This document shows positions 7,660-16,119 of a stretch of 64,000 bases of DNA, in pieces. The first letter of the stretch is position 1. Each line of letters begins with the position of its first letter. The position numbers were made by a program, and so were the translations under genes. The DNA is from Persephonella sp. IF05-L8 (lineage in GTDB: Bacteria > Aquificota > Aquificia > Aquificales > Hydrogenothermaceae). The DNA lies in NCBI RefSeq assembly GCF_000703045.1, contig NZ_JNLJ01000005.1, positions 505,859-569,858 on the forward strand. Reading direction: 5' to 3'. The notes below the pieces were generated by a model, which was given only the letters and a program-made list of their open reading frames with translations, was not told the origin of the DNA and did not search any database.

Positions 7660-8622
7660 AAGCTCTAATATTTCTGGTAAAGGCTCTGGCAAAGATTTCA
7701 ACTGAAATTCCTTCCATTCTCCTGTTCTTGGATGTTTAAATCCCAGTTTATACGCCACAAGAGCATGATAATCAAGTATATCTGATGCTTTTTGTGCTTC
7801 TGGTGTTGGCAGTCTGCTTTTTTTAAAACCGTAGATTTTATCATTCAGGAGTGGATGTCCTATGGCAGAAAAATGAACTCTTATCTGATGTGTTCTGCCT
7901 GTATGAAGTTTTATATCAACCATTGTTAGATTATGTTTTTCCCATATCTGTTTAACCCAGTATTCTGTAAGAGCATCCCTCAGATTTGTTGCCACAGTTC
8001 CCATTTTTTGTCTGTTATAGATTGACCTGCCTATTGGGATATCAATTAGTCCGTAAGATTTTTCAGGAATACCGGTTATTATTGCTATATACCTTTTATC
8101 CACTTCTCTGTTCTGAAACTGCTTTTGAAGTTCCTTATGGGCAAATTCTGATTTGGCAATAACCATTAATCCTGCAGTGTCCTTGTCAAGTCTGTGGACT
8201 ATTCCTGCCCTTTCCCTGCCTCCAAATTCAGATACATTTTCAAAATGATAAAGCAACGCATTTACCAGTGTTCCGGATGTATGCCCTGGGGATGGATGAA
8301 CAACCATGTGAGGCGGTTTATATATGACGGCTATGTCTTTGTCTTCATAGTATATGTCAAGGGGGATATTTTCAGGTTCTATTTCAAGCTTTTCTGGGGG
8401 AGGTATTATCAGCCTGATTTCCTGACCTTCTTTTATTTTGGTTGAAGGTTTTTTTATCGGTTTTTCATTTATATAGACCAGCCCATCTTTAATTAGCTTC
8501 TGGTAGTAAGACCTTGAGAATTCCGGATATGCAGAGGCTAAGAACTGGTCTAATCTTTTTCCGCTTTCTTCTGTTTTGAATGTTAAAACTTCCTGTTCCA
8601 TCACTTTATCAAATTTTATCAT
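7648..8622 (-). CDS. rluD: RluD-family 23S rRNA pseudouridine synthase
   Basis: An S4 RNA-binding domain (about residues 15-75, KRLDQFLASAYPEFSRS) precedes the pseudouridine synthase domain with the catalytic GIVHRLDKDTAGLMV and the HTGRTHQIRVHF signature. It modifies uridines in a large ribosomal RNA helix (H69 for RluD) or another RluA-family site; orthology to RluD is by architecture. Start is uncertain: TTG 8628, ATG 8622 and ATG 8601 are in frame, none with a strong ribosome site; ATG 8601 begins MEQEVLTFKTEE, close to family N-termini. Confidence 0.9.
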   Translation of the reverse strand: MIKFDKVMEQEVLTFKTEESGKRLDQFLASAYPEFSRSYYQKLIKDGLVYINEKPIKKPSTKIKEGQEIRLIIPPPEKLEIEPENIPLDIYYEDKDIAVIYKPPHMVVHPSPGHTSGTLVNALLYHFENVSEFGGRERAGIVHRLDKDTAGLMVIAKSEFAHKELQKQFQNREVDKRYIAIITGIPEKSYGLIDIPIGRSIYNRQKMGTVATNLRDALTEYWVKQIWEKHNLTMVDIKLHTGRTHQIRVHFSAIGHPLLNDKIYGFKKSRLPTPEAQKASDILDYHALVAYKLGFKHPRTGEWKEFQLKSLPEPLPEILELLSR

Positions 8623-8683
8623 AGTCAAAAGTTTAAAAGCCTTTAAAATGTATAATGTATCCTCTTAAATTCAAGGTGTTGAT

Positions 8684-9577
8684 ATGGAAAATAAAAATAA
8701 GCTTTTTGTGGCAATTGCCCTTAATATTTTGATTGTAATAGCCCAGATTGTTGCAGGACTTTATTCTGGTTCACTGGCTCTTATTACAGATGCTGTTCAT
8801 AATTTTCAGGATGTTGTTTCTCTGATAATTGCTTATATTGCTATTATTTTTATGGCAAAAAAGCCAACCAGAAGGATGACCTTTGGATATCTTCGTTCTG
8901 AGGTAATGGCAGGTTTTATAAATTCTGCGTTTTTACTTGGTGCTATTTTTCTAATTATCCTTAACTCGATAGAAAGGCTATTCAAATCTGAAGAAGTTCA
9001 AAGTATATATCTGATAGTTATTGGTGGAATAGCCTTTATAATTAATGCTTTTTCTGCATGGCTTCTTGGATTTCATCATCACCATCATGGAGAGGAAGAA
9101 CATCATCACCATGAGGATTTGAATATAAGGGCTGCATATCTGCATCTACTCAGTGATGCCGGTATTTCTCTTGGTGTGGTTATTGGTGGAATTATTATGT
9201 ATTTTTATGGAATTTACTGGGTTGACCCTTTGATTTCAATACTTTTTAGTTTGTATATTCTGAAAGAAACAATTCCTGTTCTCAAAAAGAGTTATATGAT
9301 TTTGATGGAAGCCACCCCTTCCAATCTAAATATTGCAGATATCAAAAAGGAAATTCTCTCTATTCCTCAGATAAAGGATGTTCATGATGTTCATGTGTGG
9401 GCTTTGTCCAGTAAAGACATATACCTGTCTGCCCATGTATCACTTGAAGGGCAGACAACAATTGAGGATTTTAATAAAATTCTGGAAGAGCTAAAAGAAA
9501 GGCTTGGTAGATATGGAATAAACCATATTACCGTTCAGCCAGAGATTAAGGATTTTAAATGTGAATATACCTACTGA
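8684..9577 (+). CDS. Cation diffusion facilitator (zinc/divalent metal exporter)
   Basis: The 297-aa protein has six membrane segments and a C-terminal cytoplasmic domain. Metal-site motifs are TDAVHNFQD in TM2 and HLLSD in TM5, the H/D tetrad of Zn-CDF proteins. Between TM4 and TM5 is a His-rich loop with HHHHH and HHHH runs split by GEEE, typical of CzcD/ZitB-like exporters. It would exchange Zn(II), Co(II) or Cd(II) for protons across the inner membrane. A TATAAT at 8651-8656 lies 33 bases before the ATG. It converges with a ZnuA-like gene, so zinc handling is grouped here. Confidence 0.92.
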   Translation: MENKNKLFVAIALNILIVIAQIVAGLYSGSLALITDAVHNFQDVVSLIIAYIAIIFMAKKPTRRMTFGYLRSEVMAGFINSAFLLGAIFLIILNSIERLFKSEEVQSIYLIVIGGIAFIINAFSAWLLGFHHHHHGEEEHHHHEDLNIRAAYLHLLSDAGISLGVVIGGIIMYFYGIYWVDPLISILFSLYILKETIPVLKKSYMILMEATPSNLNIADIKKEILSIPQIKDVHDVHVWALSSKDIYLSAHVSLEGQTTIEDFNKILEELKERLGRYGINHITVQPEIKDFKCEYTY

Positions 9578-10398
9578 GTTTTTGCCCTGTATATCTGGTC
9601 AATATTAAATCTAAGCATCTGTATGTAGTCTTTGTTTATTCCAAATGGGTCTAAGAATACTACTTTTACACCTGTCTGGTCAGTAATCAGTCTGGTATAT
9701 CTTGGGTTATAAAACTGTTTTGCTGCAAATATGGCAGATATTTTGTATTTTTTTATCAGTTTTATTATCTTTAAAAGATGTTGGGGGGTTGGCTCTCTGC
9801 CGTGTCCCATTTCTATAACAGCTACATACTCAAGTCCAAATGCTTTTGTAAAGTAAGGCCATGCGTAATGGTAAGAGATAAATTTTTTGTCAGGTAGGTT
9901 GTTGAATTTGTTTTCCCCATATTCTTGGACTTCTTCTACCTGTTTTAAAAATTTTTGTAGATTTTGTTGATAAATCTCTTTATTGGCTGGGTCTATTTCA
10001 GATAATTTTTTTGTTATGTATTCTGCTATTATTTTTGCATTATCAGGGTCAAGCCATAATGCAGGATGTATCTCTCCATCCTCTTCTTTTAAAAGTTTTA
10101 AGTTCGGAATATCAATTATTCTTATCTTTTTATTTTCTGGAATACTTTCCAGTAGTCCAGTAAGCTTTGGTTCTCCTGTCCCCAGAAAAACAAAAAGGTC
10201 TGCTTTGTAAGCCTGTTTTAGCTGGGATATTCTTAATTCATAAACGTGGGGTGATACTCCCGGAGGGATAAGATATTCCACTTTTTCTCCTTCTACTGGA
10301 GAAATTATATCTGCTACAGGTTTTATAGTTGTTACGATTAAAGGCTTACCATAAGAAACAGCTATTAAAAGCAAAAACAAAGCAAGTATTTTTTTCAT
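9571..10398 (-). CDS. ZnuA/TroA-type metal-binding periplasmic protein
   Basis: The 275-aa protein has a signal peptide (MKKILALFLLLIAVSYG) and the SBP_bac_9 cluster A-1 fold. Metal ligands expected in the family are visible: VSPHVYELR, the second His in FISYHYAWPYF, MGHGREPTP, and a C-terminal Asp in VVFLDPFGIN. It lacks the long His-rich loop of ZnuA, so Mn or Fe is also possible. No ABC permease or ATPase is adjacent. It overlaps pncB by 4 bases, an unusual operon partner, and overlaps the convergent CDF gene by 7 bases. Confidence 0.88.
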   Translation of the reverse strand: MKKILALFLLLIAVSYGKPLIVTTIKPVADIISPVEGEKVEYLIPPGVSPHVYELRISQLKQAYKADLFVFLGTGEPKLTGLLESIPENKKIRIIDIPNLKLLKEEDGEIHPALWLDPDNAKIIAEYITKKLSEIDPANKEIYQQNLQKFLKQVEEVQEYGENKFNNLPDKKFISYHYAWPYFTKAFGLEYVAVIEMGHGREPTPQHLLKIIKLIKKYKISAIFAAKQFYNPRYTRLITDQTGVKVVFLDPFGINKDYIQMLRFNIDQIYRAKTQ

Positions 10399-11750
10399 TT
10401 TTCTTCACCTAAATATTTTTTCTCAAGTTCCTTCATAGTTTTTTCTATTTGTGGGCTAATCTTAGGTAATATATGAACTGTTTTTTCAATATTTTTTAGC
10501 TCTTCAGGAAGTCTGTTTAGATTATTTATAGCTTTATCTCTTATTTCTTCAAGGGAAGGTAGGTTTTTTATAAGTTTTCCATCTTTTATATATTGCTTTA
10601 ATATAGGTTCTCCACCTTCTATTTTTTCATCAAATTTTGCAATCAGGTCTTTGTGGAATAAGCCGTCTTTGTAAAATCTGTATATCTGTTTCTTGTATGG
10701 AAGTGTTTTTTTGTGTTTGCTGAATTTCATGACAGGTTTTCCGTCATACTCAACAAGTTTGTATGCACAATCAAGGTAAGGCAGGTCAGCAGAAACCACA
10801 AGCTCTGTTCCAACTCCCCATCCATCAATCGGAGCTCCTGCATCTAAAAGCTGTTTTATTTTATATTCATTTATTCCTCCGCTGGCGATTATAATTGCAT
10901 CTTTAAATCCTTCTTTATTTAGAATTTGTCTTGCCTGTTTTGAAAGGCTTAATAAATCCCCACTATCCAGTCTTATTCCTTTAAACCATTTTAGCCCCAT
11001 CTCTTTTATTGCTTTTATTGCGTTGTAAACACCCTGTATGGTGTTATAAGTATCTACCAGTAAAATTGAGTTTTCTGGGTAAACAGAAACAAAATCTTTA
11101 AATGCCTCCACTTCATCTTTATGGGCGAGGATAAATGAGTGAGCCATTGTCCCAACAATCGGAATACCGTATTCCTTACCTGCCAGAACATTGGAAGTCC
11201 CTGCAAATCCACCGATATAGGAAGCTCTTGCAGCCTTCATCCCTGCGTCTGTTCCGTGGGCTCTTCTGAGACCAAAATCCACAAGAATGGTTCCCCTTGC
11301 AACGGAATAGCATCTCATTGCCTTTGTGGCAACAAGGATAGGATGCTGAAGGGTGTTTATAAGAAAGGTTTCTATTATCTGGGCTTCAATAATAGGGGCT
11401 TCTACCTGAACTACAGGCTCGTTGGGAAAAATTATCTCACCTTCATCAATTGCATATAAATTTCCAGTAAAACGGAAATTTTTCAGGTATTCAAGGAAAT
11501 CTTCCTGAAAAAATCCTGTTGAACGGAGATAATCTATATCTTCATCTGTAAATCTAATATTTTCAAGATAATAAATCAGTTGTTCTAATCCTGCATTTAT
11601 CAGATAAGACCTGTTTTCTACAGGTCTTGTGTAAAAATCAAAAATGGCAGTTTTGTTCATTCCTTTTTTAAAATATACCTGAGCCATTGTAAGCTCATAA
11701 AGGTCTGTCAATAAAGACATATTTTTTTTATTGACAAAACCAAATCTCAT
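10395..11750 (-). CDS. pncB: Nicotinate phosphoribosyltransferase
   Basis: The 451-aa protein begins KKNMSLLTDLYELTMAQVYF, the N-terminal signature of the NAPRTase family, and contains VDFGLRRAHGTDAG, GTMAHSFILAH with the phosphorylated His region, GIRLDSGDL and ASGGINEYKI. It makes nicotinate mononucleotide from nicotinate and PRPP for NAD salvage. It is coupled by 4-base overlaps to murC upstream and the ZnuA-like gene downstream, giving a three-gene leftward operon. Confidence 0.95.
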   Translation of the reverse strand: MRFGFVNKKNMSLLTDLYELTMAQVYFKKGMNKTAIFDFYTRPVENRSYLINAGLEQLIYYLENIRFTDEDIDYLRSTGFFQEDFLEYLKNFRFTGNLYAIDEGEIIFPNEPVVQVEAPIIEAQIIETFLINTLQHPILVATKAMRCYSVARGTILVDFGLRRAHGTDAGMKAARASYIGGFAGTSNVLAGKEYGIPIVGTMAHSFILAHKDEVEAFKDFVSVYPENSILLVDTYNTIQGVYNAIKAIKEMGLKWFKGIRLDSGDLLSLSKQARQILNKEGFKDAIIIASGGINEYKIKQLLDAGAPIDGWGVGTELVVSADLPYLDCAYKLVEYDGKPVMKFSKHKKTLPYKKQIYRFYKDGLFHKDLIAKFDEKIEGGEPILKQYIKDGKLIKNLPSLEEIRDKAINNLNRLPEELKNIEKTVHILPKISPQIEKTMKELEKKYLGEEK

Positions 11751-13120
11751 TTTTCTACCCTGCTTTTTAATTTTTCAGAAAGCATATCAGCAAGTTTTGT
11801 TATACTGCCTGCTCCCATTATTAAAACTACGTCATCCTTTCTAATAAGAGAGCTTAAAAGGTTTGCTGTTTTTTGTAAATCCCCACTGTAATAAACATTT
11901 TTACCTGTTTTATTTCTTATATCCTGCGCAAGTTTTTCTCCGCTGACACTGTCTATTGGATTTTCTCCTGCTGGATATATATCCGTAATAACAGTTATAT
12001 CTGGAATATCAAATGCTTCAACAAACTGGTCATAAAGGGAAAAAACACGGGTGTATCTGTGGGGCTGGAATACAGCTATTAATCTTTTATCTGGAAACAT
12101 CTCTTTGGCAGCCTCTAAAGTAGCTTGTATCTCAGTTGGATGATGGGCATAATCATCTATTATTGTTATGTCGTCTGTATGCTTGACTTCAAATCTTCTG
12201 TTGGCATTTTTGAAGTTCTCAAGGGATTCCTTGACAACACAGAAAGGAACACCCAGTTCGTATGCAATAGAGATTGCTGACAAGGCATTATAAACATTAT
12301 GTTTTCCTGGAATAGAGAGATGTATTTCTCCAAAGTCATTTACTTTAAATTTGTATCTGCCATCTACAACCCTAAGGTCATATCCCTTTATATCAGCCTC
12401 ATCAGATAGACCAAACTTAATAACCTTTTTTTCTATCTGGGGGAGTATATCTCTTATGTTTGGGTCGTCTATATTAACAGCAACAGCACCATAAAAAGGA
12501 ACTTTGTTGGCAAACTGGATAAATGCCTGTTTTATATCATCAAGATTTTTATAAAATCCAAGATGTTCCACGTCTATGTTGTTTATAGAAACAATTGTGG
12601 GAGTAAGTCTTAAAAAAGAGCCATCACTTTCGTCTGATTCGGTAACAATAAATTCGCCTCTACCTAATTTAGCATTGCTGCCGTAAGCCTCAAGTTTTCC
12701 ACCAATAACAACAGTTGGGTCATATCCGGTTTTTCCCAGTATAAAGCCGACCATTGAGGTCGTTGTTGTTTTTCCGTGGCTGCCTGCTATTGCTATGCCA
12801 TACTTAAATCTCATTAGTTCAGCAAGCATCTCTCCCCGTGGTATAGTAGGAATGCCAAGTTCCTTTGCTCTAACCAGCTCAGGATTATCCGGTTTTACAG
12901 CTGAGGAATAAACTACAACATCGGCACCCTCTACATTTTTGGGGTCATGGCCTATAAAAACTTTTGCACCCATTTCTTTCAATGATATTACTGTCTGGCT
13001 TTCTTTAAGGTCTGAGCCTGTAACGGTAAATCCCTGATTTAATAAAACCTGAGCAATTCCATTCATACCAGAGCCGCCTATACCTATAAAATGTATCCTT
13101 CTGACCTTACCTCTGAACAT
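11747..13120 (-). CDS. murC: UDP-N-acetylmuramate--L-alanine ligase
   Basis: The 457-aa protein is full length for MurC. The N-terminal Rossmann motif HFIGIGGSGMNGIA, the P-loop GSHGKTTTTSM, DESDGSFL, and C-terminal DDYAHHPTEI and FQPHRYTR are all present. It adds L-Ala to UDP-MurNAc in the cytoplasm, the first peptide step of peptidoglycan synthesis. It heads a leftward operon with pncB; the upstream gap is shared with a divergent wall hydrolase gene. Confidence 0.97.
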   Translation of the reverse strand: MFRGKVRRIHFIGIGGSGMNGIAQVLLNQGFTVTGSDLKESQTVISLKEMGAKVFIGHDPKNVEGADVVVYSSAVKPDNPELVRAKELGIPTIPRGEMLAELMRFKYGIAIAGSHGKTTTTSMVGFILGKTGYDPTVVIGGKLEAYGSNAKLGRGEFIVTESDESDGSFLRLTPTIVSINNIDVEHLGFYKNLDDIKQAFIQFANKVPFYGAVAVNIDDPNIRDILPQIEKKVIKFGLSDEADIKGYDLRVVDGRYKFKVNDFGEIHLSIPGKHNVYNALSAISIAYELGVPFCVVKESLENFKNANRRFEVKHTDDITIIDDYAHHPTEIQATLEAAKEMFPDKRLIAVFQPHRYTRVFSLYDQFVEAFDIPDITVITDIYPAGENPIDSVSGEKLAQDIRNKTGKNVYYSGDLQKTANLLSSLIRKDDVVLIMGAGSITKLADMLSEKLKSRVEK

Positions 13121-13193
13121 TTAGCACTCCAAAAGCTGATTATGATTTAAATAATTTTATAATGTTTTGAAAATTTTATATACTTAAGAGGTT

Positions 13194-14105
13194 ATGGATA
13201 GGATTGATAATCTTTACAGAAAATTAAGAATTTTTTATAAACGGCTTACAGGAAGGGAAAAAACAACTATTTTTTTCGTTTCTTTTCTTTTTTTTATTGT
13301 GTTTTTGAAGGCTATACATGATGTTAGAACCTACCGTATTATCAAAAAAGAAGAGATAGAAAAAGCCTTTAAATTTAAGAAAGTTATTGTATTGTATAGG
13401 GAAATAAATAGATATACAGATATAGTCCCTATAAATTGTTCTGCAGTAGTCCCTGTAACTTATACAAAAGTAATTTCTCTTCGTGGACTACCTATCCCTG
13501 AAAGAAAGAAAAAATTTATAGATATGGTTCTGCCTTCTATACTGATTGTTAATTTTTATATAGAACAGGATAGAAATTTTATTAAGTACATCAAGAATAA
13601 AATAAAAAATGGCAAATTCCTATTACCTGAAGAGGAAGAAAAAGTTAAGGAATTACTGGAAAGATACAAAGCTGAAACTCTCAATGAGCTTCTGGAAAAA
13701 ATGAATGTTAATCCTGTTAGTATTGTTCTTGCACAGGCGGCAATAGAAAGTGGATGGGGAACATCAAGATTTTTTGTTGAAGCTAATAATATTTTTGGAG
13801 TTTGGACTTTTAATAAAAAATATGCTTCAAAGATAAAAGCCCGTAAGTCAAATGTTTATCTAAAAGCATACCCAAGCTTACTGAACTCGGTAAAAGATTA
13901 TTACTACAGCATAAACATGAGCTGGGCTTATAAAAAGTTCAGGCTTGTAAGACTGAGAACAGATGACCCTTTTTTACTTTCCAATTATCTGGAAAAATAC
14001 TCAATACTAAGGGAGAGGTATGTTGAAAAGATTAAAATTGTTATCAAAACTAACAATCTTACTAAATACGATAACTGCAGCCTTTCTCCTGCTTATATCC
14101 ATTAA
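13194..14105 (+). CDS. Bax-like glucosaminidase-domain protein, membrane anchored
   Basis: The 303-aa protein has one N-terminal membrane segment (about 27-42) and a C-terminal mannosyl-glycoprotein endo-beta-N-acetylglucosaminidase domain with the catalytic Glu in AQAAIESGWGTSRF and NNIFGVW. This layout is the Bax/FlgJ-C-like group of peptidoglycan hydrolases acting in the periplasm. Start ATG has AAGAGG 4 bases upstream. The gene overlaps the following deacetylase by 86 bases in another frame, implying tight coupling or a downstream start for the second gene. Confidence 0.85.
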   Translation: MDRIDNLYRKLRIFYKRLTGREKTTIFFVSFLFFIVFLKAIHDVRTYRIIKKEEIEKAFKFKKVIVLYREINRYTDIVPINCSAVVPVTYTKVISLRGLPIPERKKKFIDMVLPSILIVNFYIEQDRNFIKYIKNKIKNGKFLLPEEEEKVKELLERYKAETLNELLEKMNVNPVSIVLAQAAIESGWGTSRFFVEANNIFGVWTFNKKYASKIKARKSNVYLKAYPSLLNSVKDYYYSINMSWAYKKFRLVRLRTDDPFLLSNYLEKYSILRERYVEKIKIVIKTNNLTKYDNCSLSPAYIH

Positions 14106-15075
14106 GGCTTATGCAGGATACGCAACAGTTTTAATCTATCACAGATTTGACGAGGATAAATATCCTACAACCTCTGTATCAACAGAAATTTTTGAAAAAC
14201 AGATGAGATATCTCAAAGAAAATGGTTATAAGGTAATTCCATTAAAACAGCTTATCTACTATCTGGAAAATAAAAAAGAAATTCCCCCAAAAACCGTTGT
14301 GATAACAATAGATGATGGTTATCGCTCAACTATGAAGGCATACAGAATACTAAAAAAATACGGTTTCCCGTTTACTGTTTTTCTGGGAATGGAAGGAATT
14401 GATAGATACCCTGCATTTCTGACAAAAGAGGAGCTGGAAATACTAAAAAAAGATAAACTTGTTTCATTTGGTAATCATTCATACTCCCATGCCAGATTTG
14501 CCAGAGTAATAACAAAAATGTCCCCTGAAGAATATGAAGAATTTATTAGAAAGGATACAAAAAAGGCAGAAAAAAAGCTTAAGAAACTGCTGGGATATAT
14601 TCCTAAAGTATATGCATACCCGTATGGAGAATATACAAAGCCATATATAAAAGTTCTGAAATCTATGGGATATAAAGCAATGCTTTCTCAAGACCCTCAA
14701 AATGTGGACAAAAACACTCCCCTATATTTGATACAGAGACAGGCTATTGTTGGCAGCTGGGCAAACATGAAACATTTTAAAATTGTTTTAAATACAGAGG
14801 TTTTGCCTGTTATAAGCCATCAGCCTCACATTGGATACCTTACTGAAAATCCACCTGAGATTATTCAGGTTAAGATAAAAAATCCCCAGATGTACAAAAA
14901 CTGCCAGATTTATCTAACGGAGATTGGCTGGAAAAGGGCAGAAAGAAGAGAGGATATTCTTTATATAGACGGAATTAAAAAACTAAAAAAATGGAAAAAT
15001 AGAATAGGTGTAAAATGTTTTAACAGCAAAACAGGGAAAAGAGCAACATTCTTCTGGAGTGTTTATACAAGATGA
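14020..15075 (+). CDS. Secreted polysaccharide deacetylase (NodB domain)
   Basis: The 351-aa protein has a signal or anchor segment (residues 12-31) and a NodB-type domain: VVITIDDGYRS (catalytic Asp and metal Asp), HSYSHARF (H-x3-H metal ligands), and AYPYGEYT. The C-terminal 80 residues form an extra domain of unknown role. It likely deacetylates cell-wall or exopolysaccharide GlcNAc. Start ATG 14020 lies within the Bax-like gene and is preceded by GGGAGAGGT. It overlaps the next gene by ATGA. Confidence 0.88.
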   Translation: MLKRLKLLSKLTILLNTITAAFLLLISIKAYAGYATVLIYHRFDEDKYPTTSVSTEIFEKQMRYLKENGYKVIPLKQLIYYLENKKEIPPKTVVITIDDGYRSTMKAYRILKKYGFPFTVFLGMEGIDRYPAFLTKEELEILKKDKLVSFGNHSYSHARFARVITKMSPEEYEEFIRKDTKKAEKKLKKLLGYIPKVYAYPYGEYTKPYIKVLKSMGYKAMLSQDPQNVDKNTPLYLIQRQAIVGSWANMKHFKIVLNTEVLPVISHQPHIGYLTENPPEIIQVKIKNPQMYKNCQIYLTEIGWKRAERREDILYIDGIKKLKKWKNRIGVKCFNSKTGKRATFFWSVYTR

Positions 15076-15623
15076 ATATAATAGAAGAAATCATATTTAC
15101 AGGAAAGGTTCTATATAAAGAAGGTCTCGTTAATTCCCATGCAGGTAATATCAGTGTCAGAGATGGGAATACTATTTATATCACAAGAACAGGTGCAATG
15201 CTTGGATATCTGACGGAAAATGATATTGTCAAAGTTCCTGTGGATAAGACTTCGGATTTAGATAAGATAGCTTCCTCGGAGCTTATAGTTCACAGAGCTG
15301 TTTATCAGAAGACTGACTACAAGGCTATCATTCACGCCCATCCTGTTAATGCAGTAGCTTTGAGTTTCAAACTTAAAGAAAAATTTGTTCCTGTTGATAA
15401 TGAGGGGAAGCTATTTTTAAAGGAAGTTCCTATATTACCTGAATATCCCAGTGCCTCTCCTGAACTATCTGAAGCTGTTTCAAATTTTTTTGCTGATAGT
15501 TCACATAACATTATTATCGTAAAAACCCACGGCAGTTTTGCTGCACATAATTTTCTCAATTATGCTTTAAAGCTAACTTCTGACCTTGAGTTCTGTGCAA
15601 AGATTTTCAACCTCATAAAATAA
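15072..15623 (+). CDS. Class II aldolase/adducin family protein
   Basis: The 183-aa protein shows SHAGNISVRDGN (substrate/phosphate loop), SSELIVHRAVY, HAHPVNAVAL (zinc His pair) and THGSFAAHNFLNYALKL, the core of FucA/AraD/MtnB enzymes. It lacks specific determinants, so L-fuculose-1-P aldolase, methylthioribulose-1-P dehydratase or related activity cannot be told apart. Coupled to the deacetylase by ATGA overlap. The region after it holds a direct-repeated ATCAATCTTTGAT element. Confidence 0.85.
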   Translation: MNIIEEIIFTGKVLYKEGLVNSHAGNISVRDGNTIYITRTGAMLGYLTENDIVKVPVDKTSDLDKIASSELIVHRAVYQKTDYKAIIHAHPVNAVALSFKLKEKFVPVDNEGKLFLKEVPILPEYPSASPELSEAVSNFFADSSHNIIIVKTHGSFAAHNFLNYALKLTSDLEFCAKIFNLIK

Positions 15624-15630
15624 TCAATCT

Positions 15631-15644
15631 TTGATTTTTATCAA
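15631..15644. promoter_or_regulatory. Perfect Crp/Fnr-type operator TTGAT-N4-ATCAA
   Basis: TTGATTTTTATCAA matches the Fnr consensus exactly. It lies 83 bases before the cytochrome c start and about 64 bases ahead of a TATAAT at 15702-15707. The two flanking copies of ATCAATCTTTGAT (15624- and 15640-) create the palindrome between them. Redox or oxygen control of the cytochrome by an Fnr-like protein is the natural inference; no regulator gene is in the window. Confidence 0.55.
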
Positions 15645-15701
15645 TCTTTGATTTTGATTAGTGCTAACTAACTGATAATTCTTTAATTTTAAAGATATCA
15701 G

Positions 15702-15707
15702 TATAAT
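15702..15707 (+). promoter_or_regulatory. -10 element of the cytochrome c gene
   Basis: TATAAT, a perfect hexamer, is 20 bases ahead of ATG 15727, with GGAGGG (15715-15720) as ribosome site. No good -35 is visible, consistent with an activator-dependent promoter given the Fnr-like site upstream. Confidence 0.45.
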
Positions 15708-15726
15708 CTCAAATGGAGGGTTTATT

Positions 15727-16119
15727 ATGAAAAAATTAATAGCAGGGCTCGTTAGTATTTGTGTCGTAAGTTCTCTGGCATTGGCTGAAAACCAAAAAGA
15801 GATTGAAAAGAAAATTCTCCAGATTGCTGGTAAATATGGATGTACAACATGTCATGATATTGATAAACCTAAAAACTCTGTCCCTTTCAGAGTAATAGCA
15901 AAAGAATATCAGGGACAACCAGATGCTGTAGAAAAATTATTTAAAAGTGTAAAATTTGCAAGCTTTGGAAAATGGCAAAAAATTGGTCCTGAAAAATATG
16001 GTATGAAACCAAGAGCTATTTATATGCCAAGACAAAGGTCTATTCCTGAAGATGAGCTAAGGGAACTATTAAAACTTATCCTGTCTTTAGATACAAGCAG
16101 TGTAAAAGTTAAAAAATAG
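15727..16119 (+). CDS. Small periplasmic c-type cytochrome
   Basis: The 130-aa protein has a signal peptide (about 1-20, cleavage after SLALA) and one haem motif CTTCH (Cys39, Cys42, His43). A distal Met is available in KYGMKPRAIYMPR. The size and layout are those of a monohaem class I electron carrier. It is monocistronic, ends directly against the convergent oligopeptide-binding gene, and is preceded by the Fnr-like operator and -10 element described separately. Confidence 0.9.
   Translation: MKKLIAGLVSICVVSSLALAENQKEIEKKILQIAGKYGCTTCHDIDKPKNSVPFRVIAKEYQGQPDAVEKLFKSVKFASFGKWQKIGPEKYGMKPRAIYMPRQRSIPEDELRELLKLILSLDTSSVKVKK

Noticed and set aside
9070..9117. His-rich run as an engineered tag
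   Set aside because: It lies in the cytoplasmic loop between TM4 and TM5 where CDF exporters naturally carry His-rich loops.
15621..15660. Two tandem ATCAATCTTTGAT copies as a possible CRISPR or satellite repeat
   Set aside because: Only two short units with a 3-base gap and no spacers; better explained as an Fnr-type operator region.
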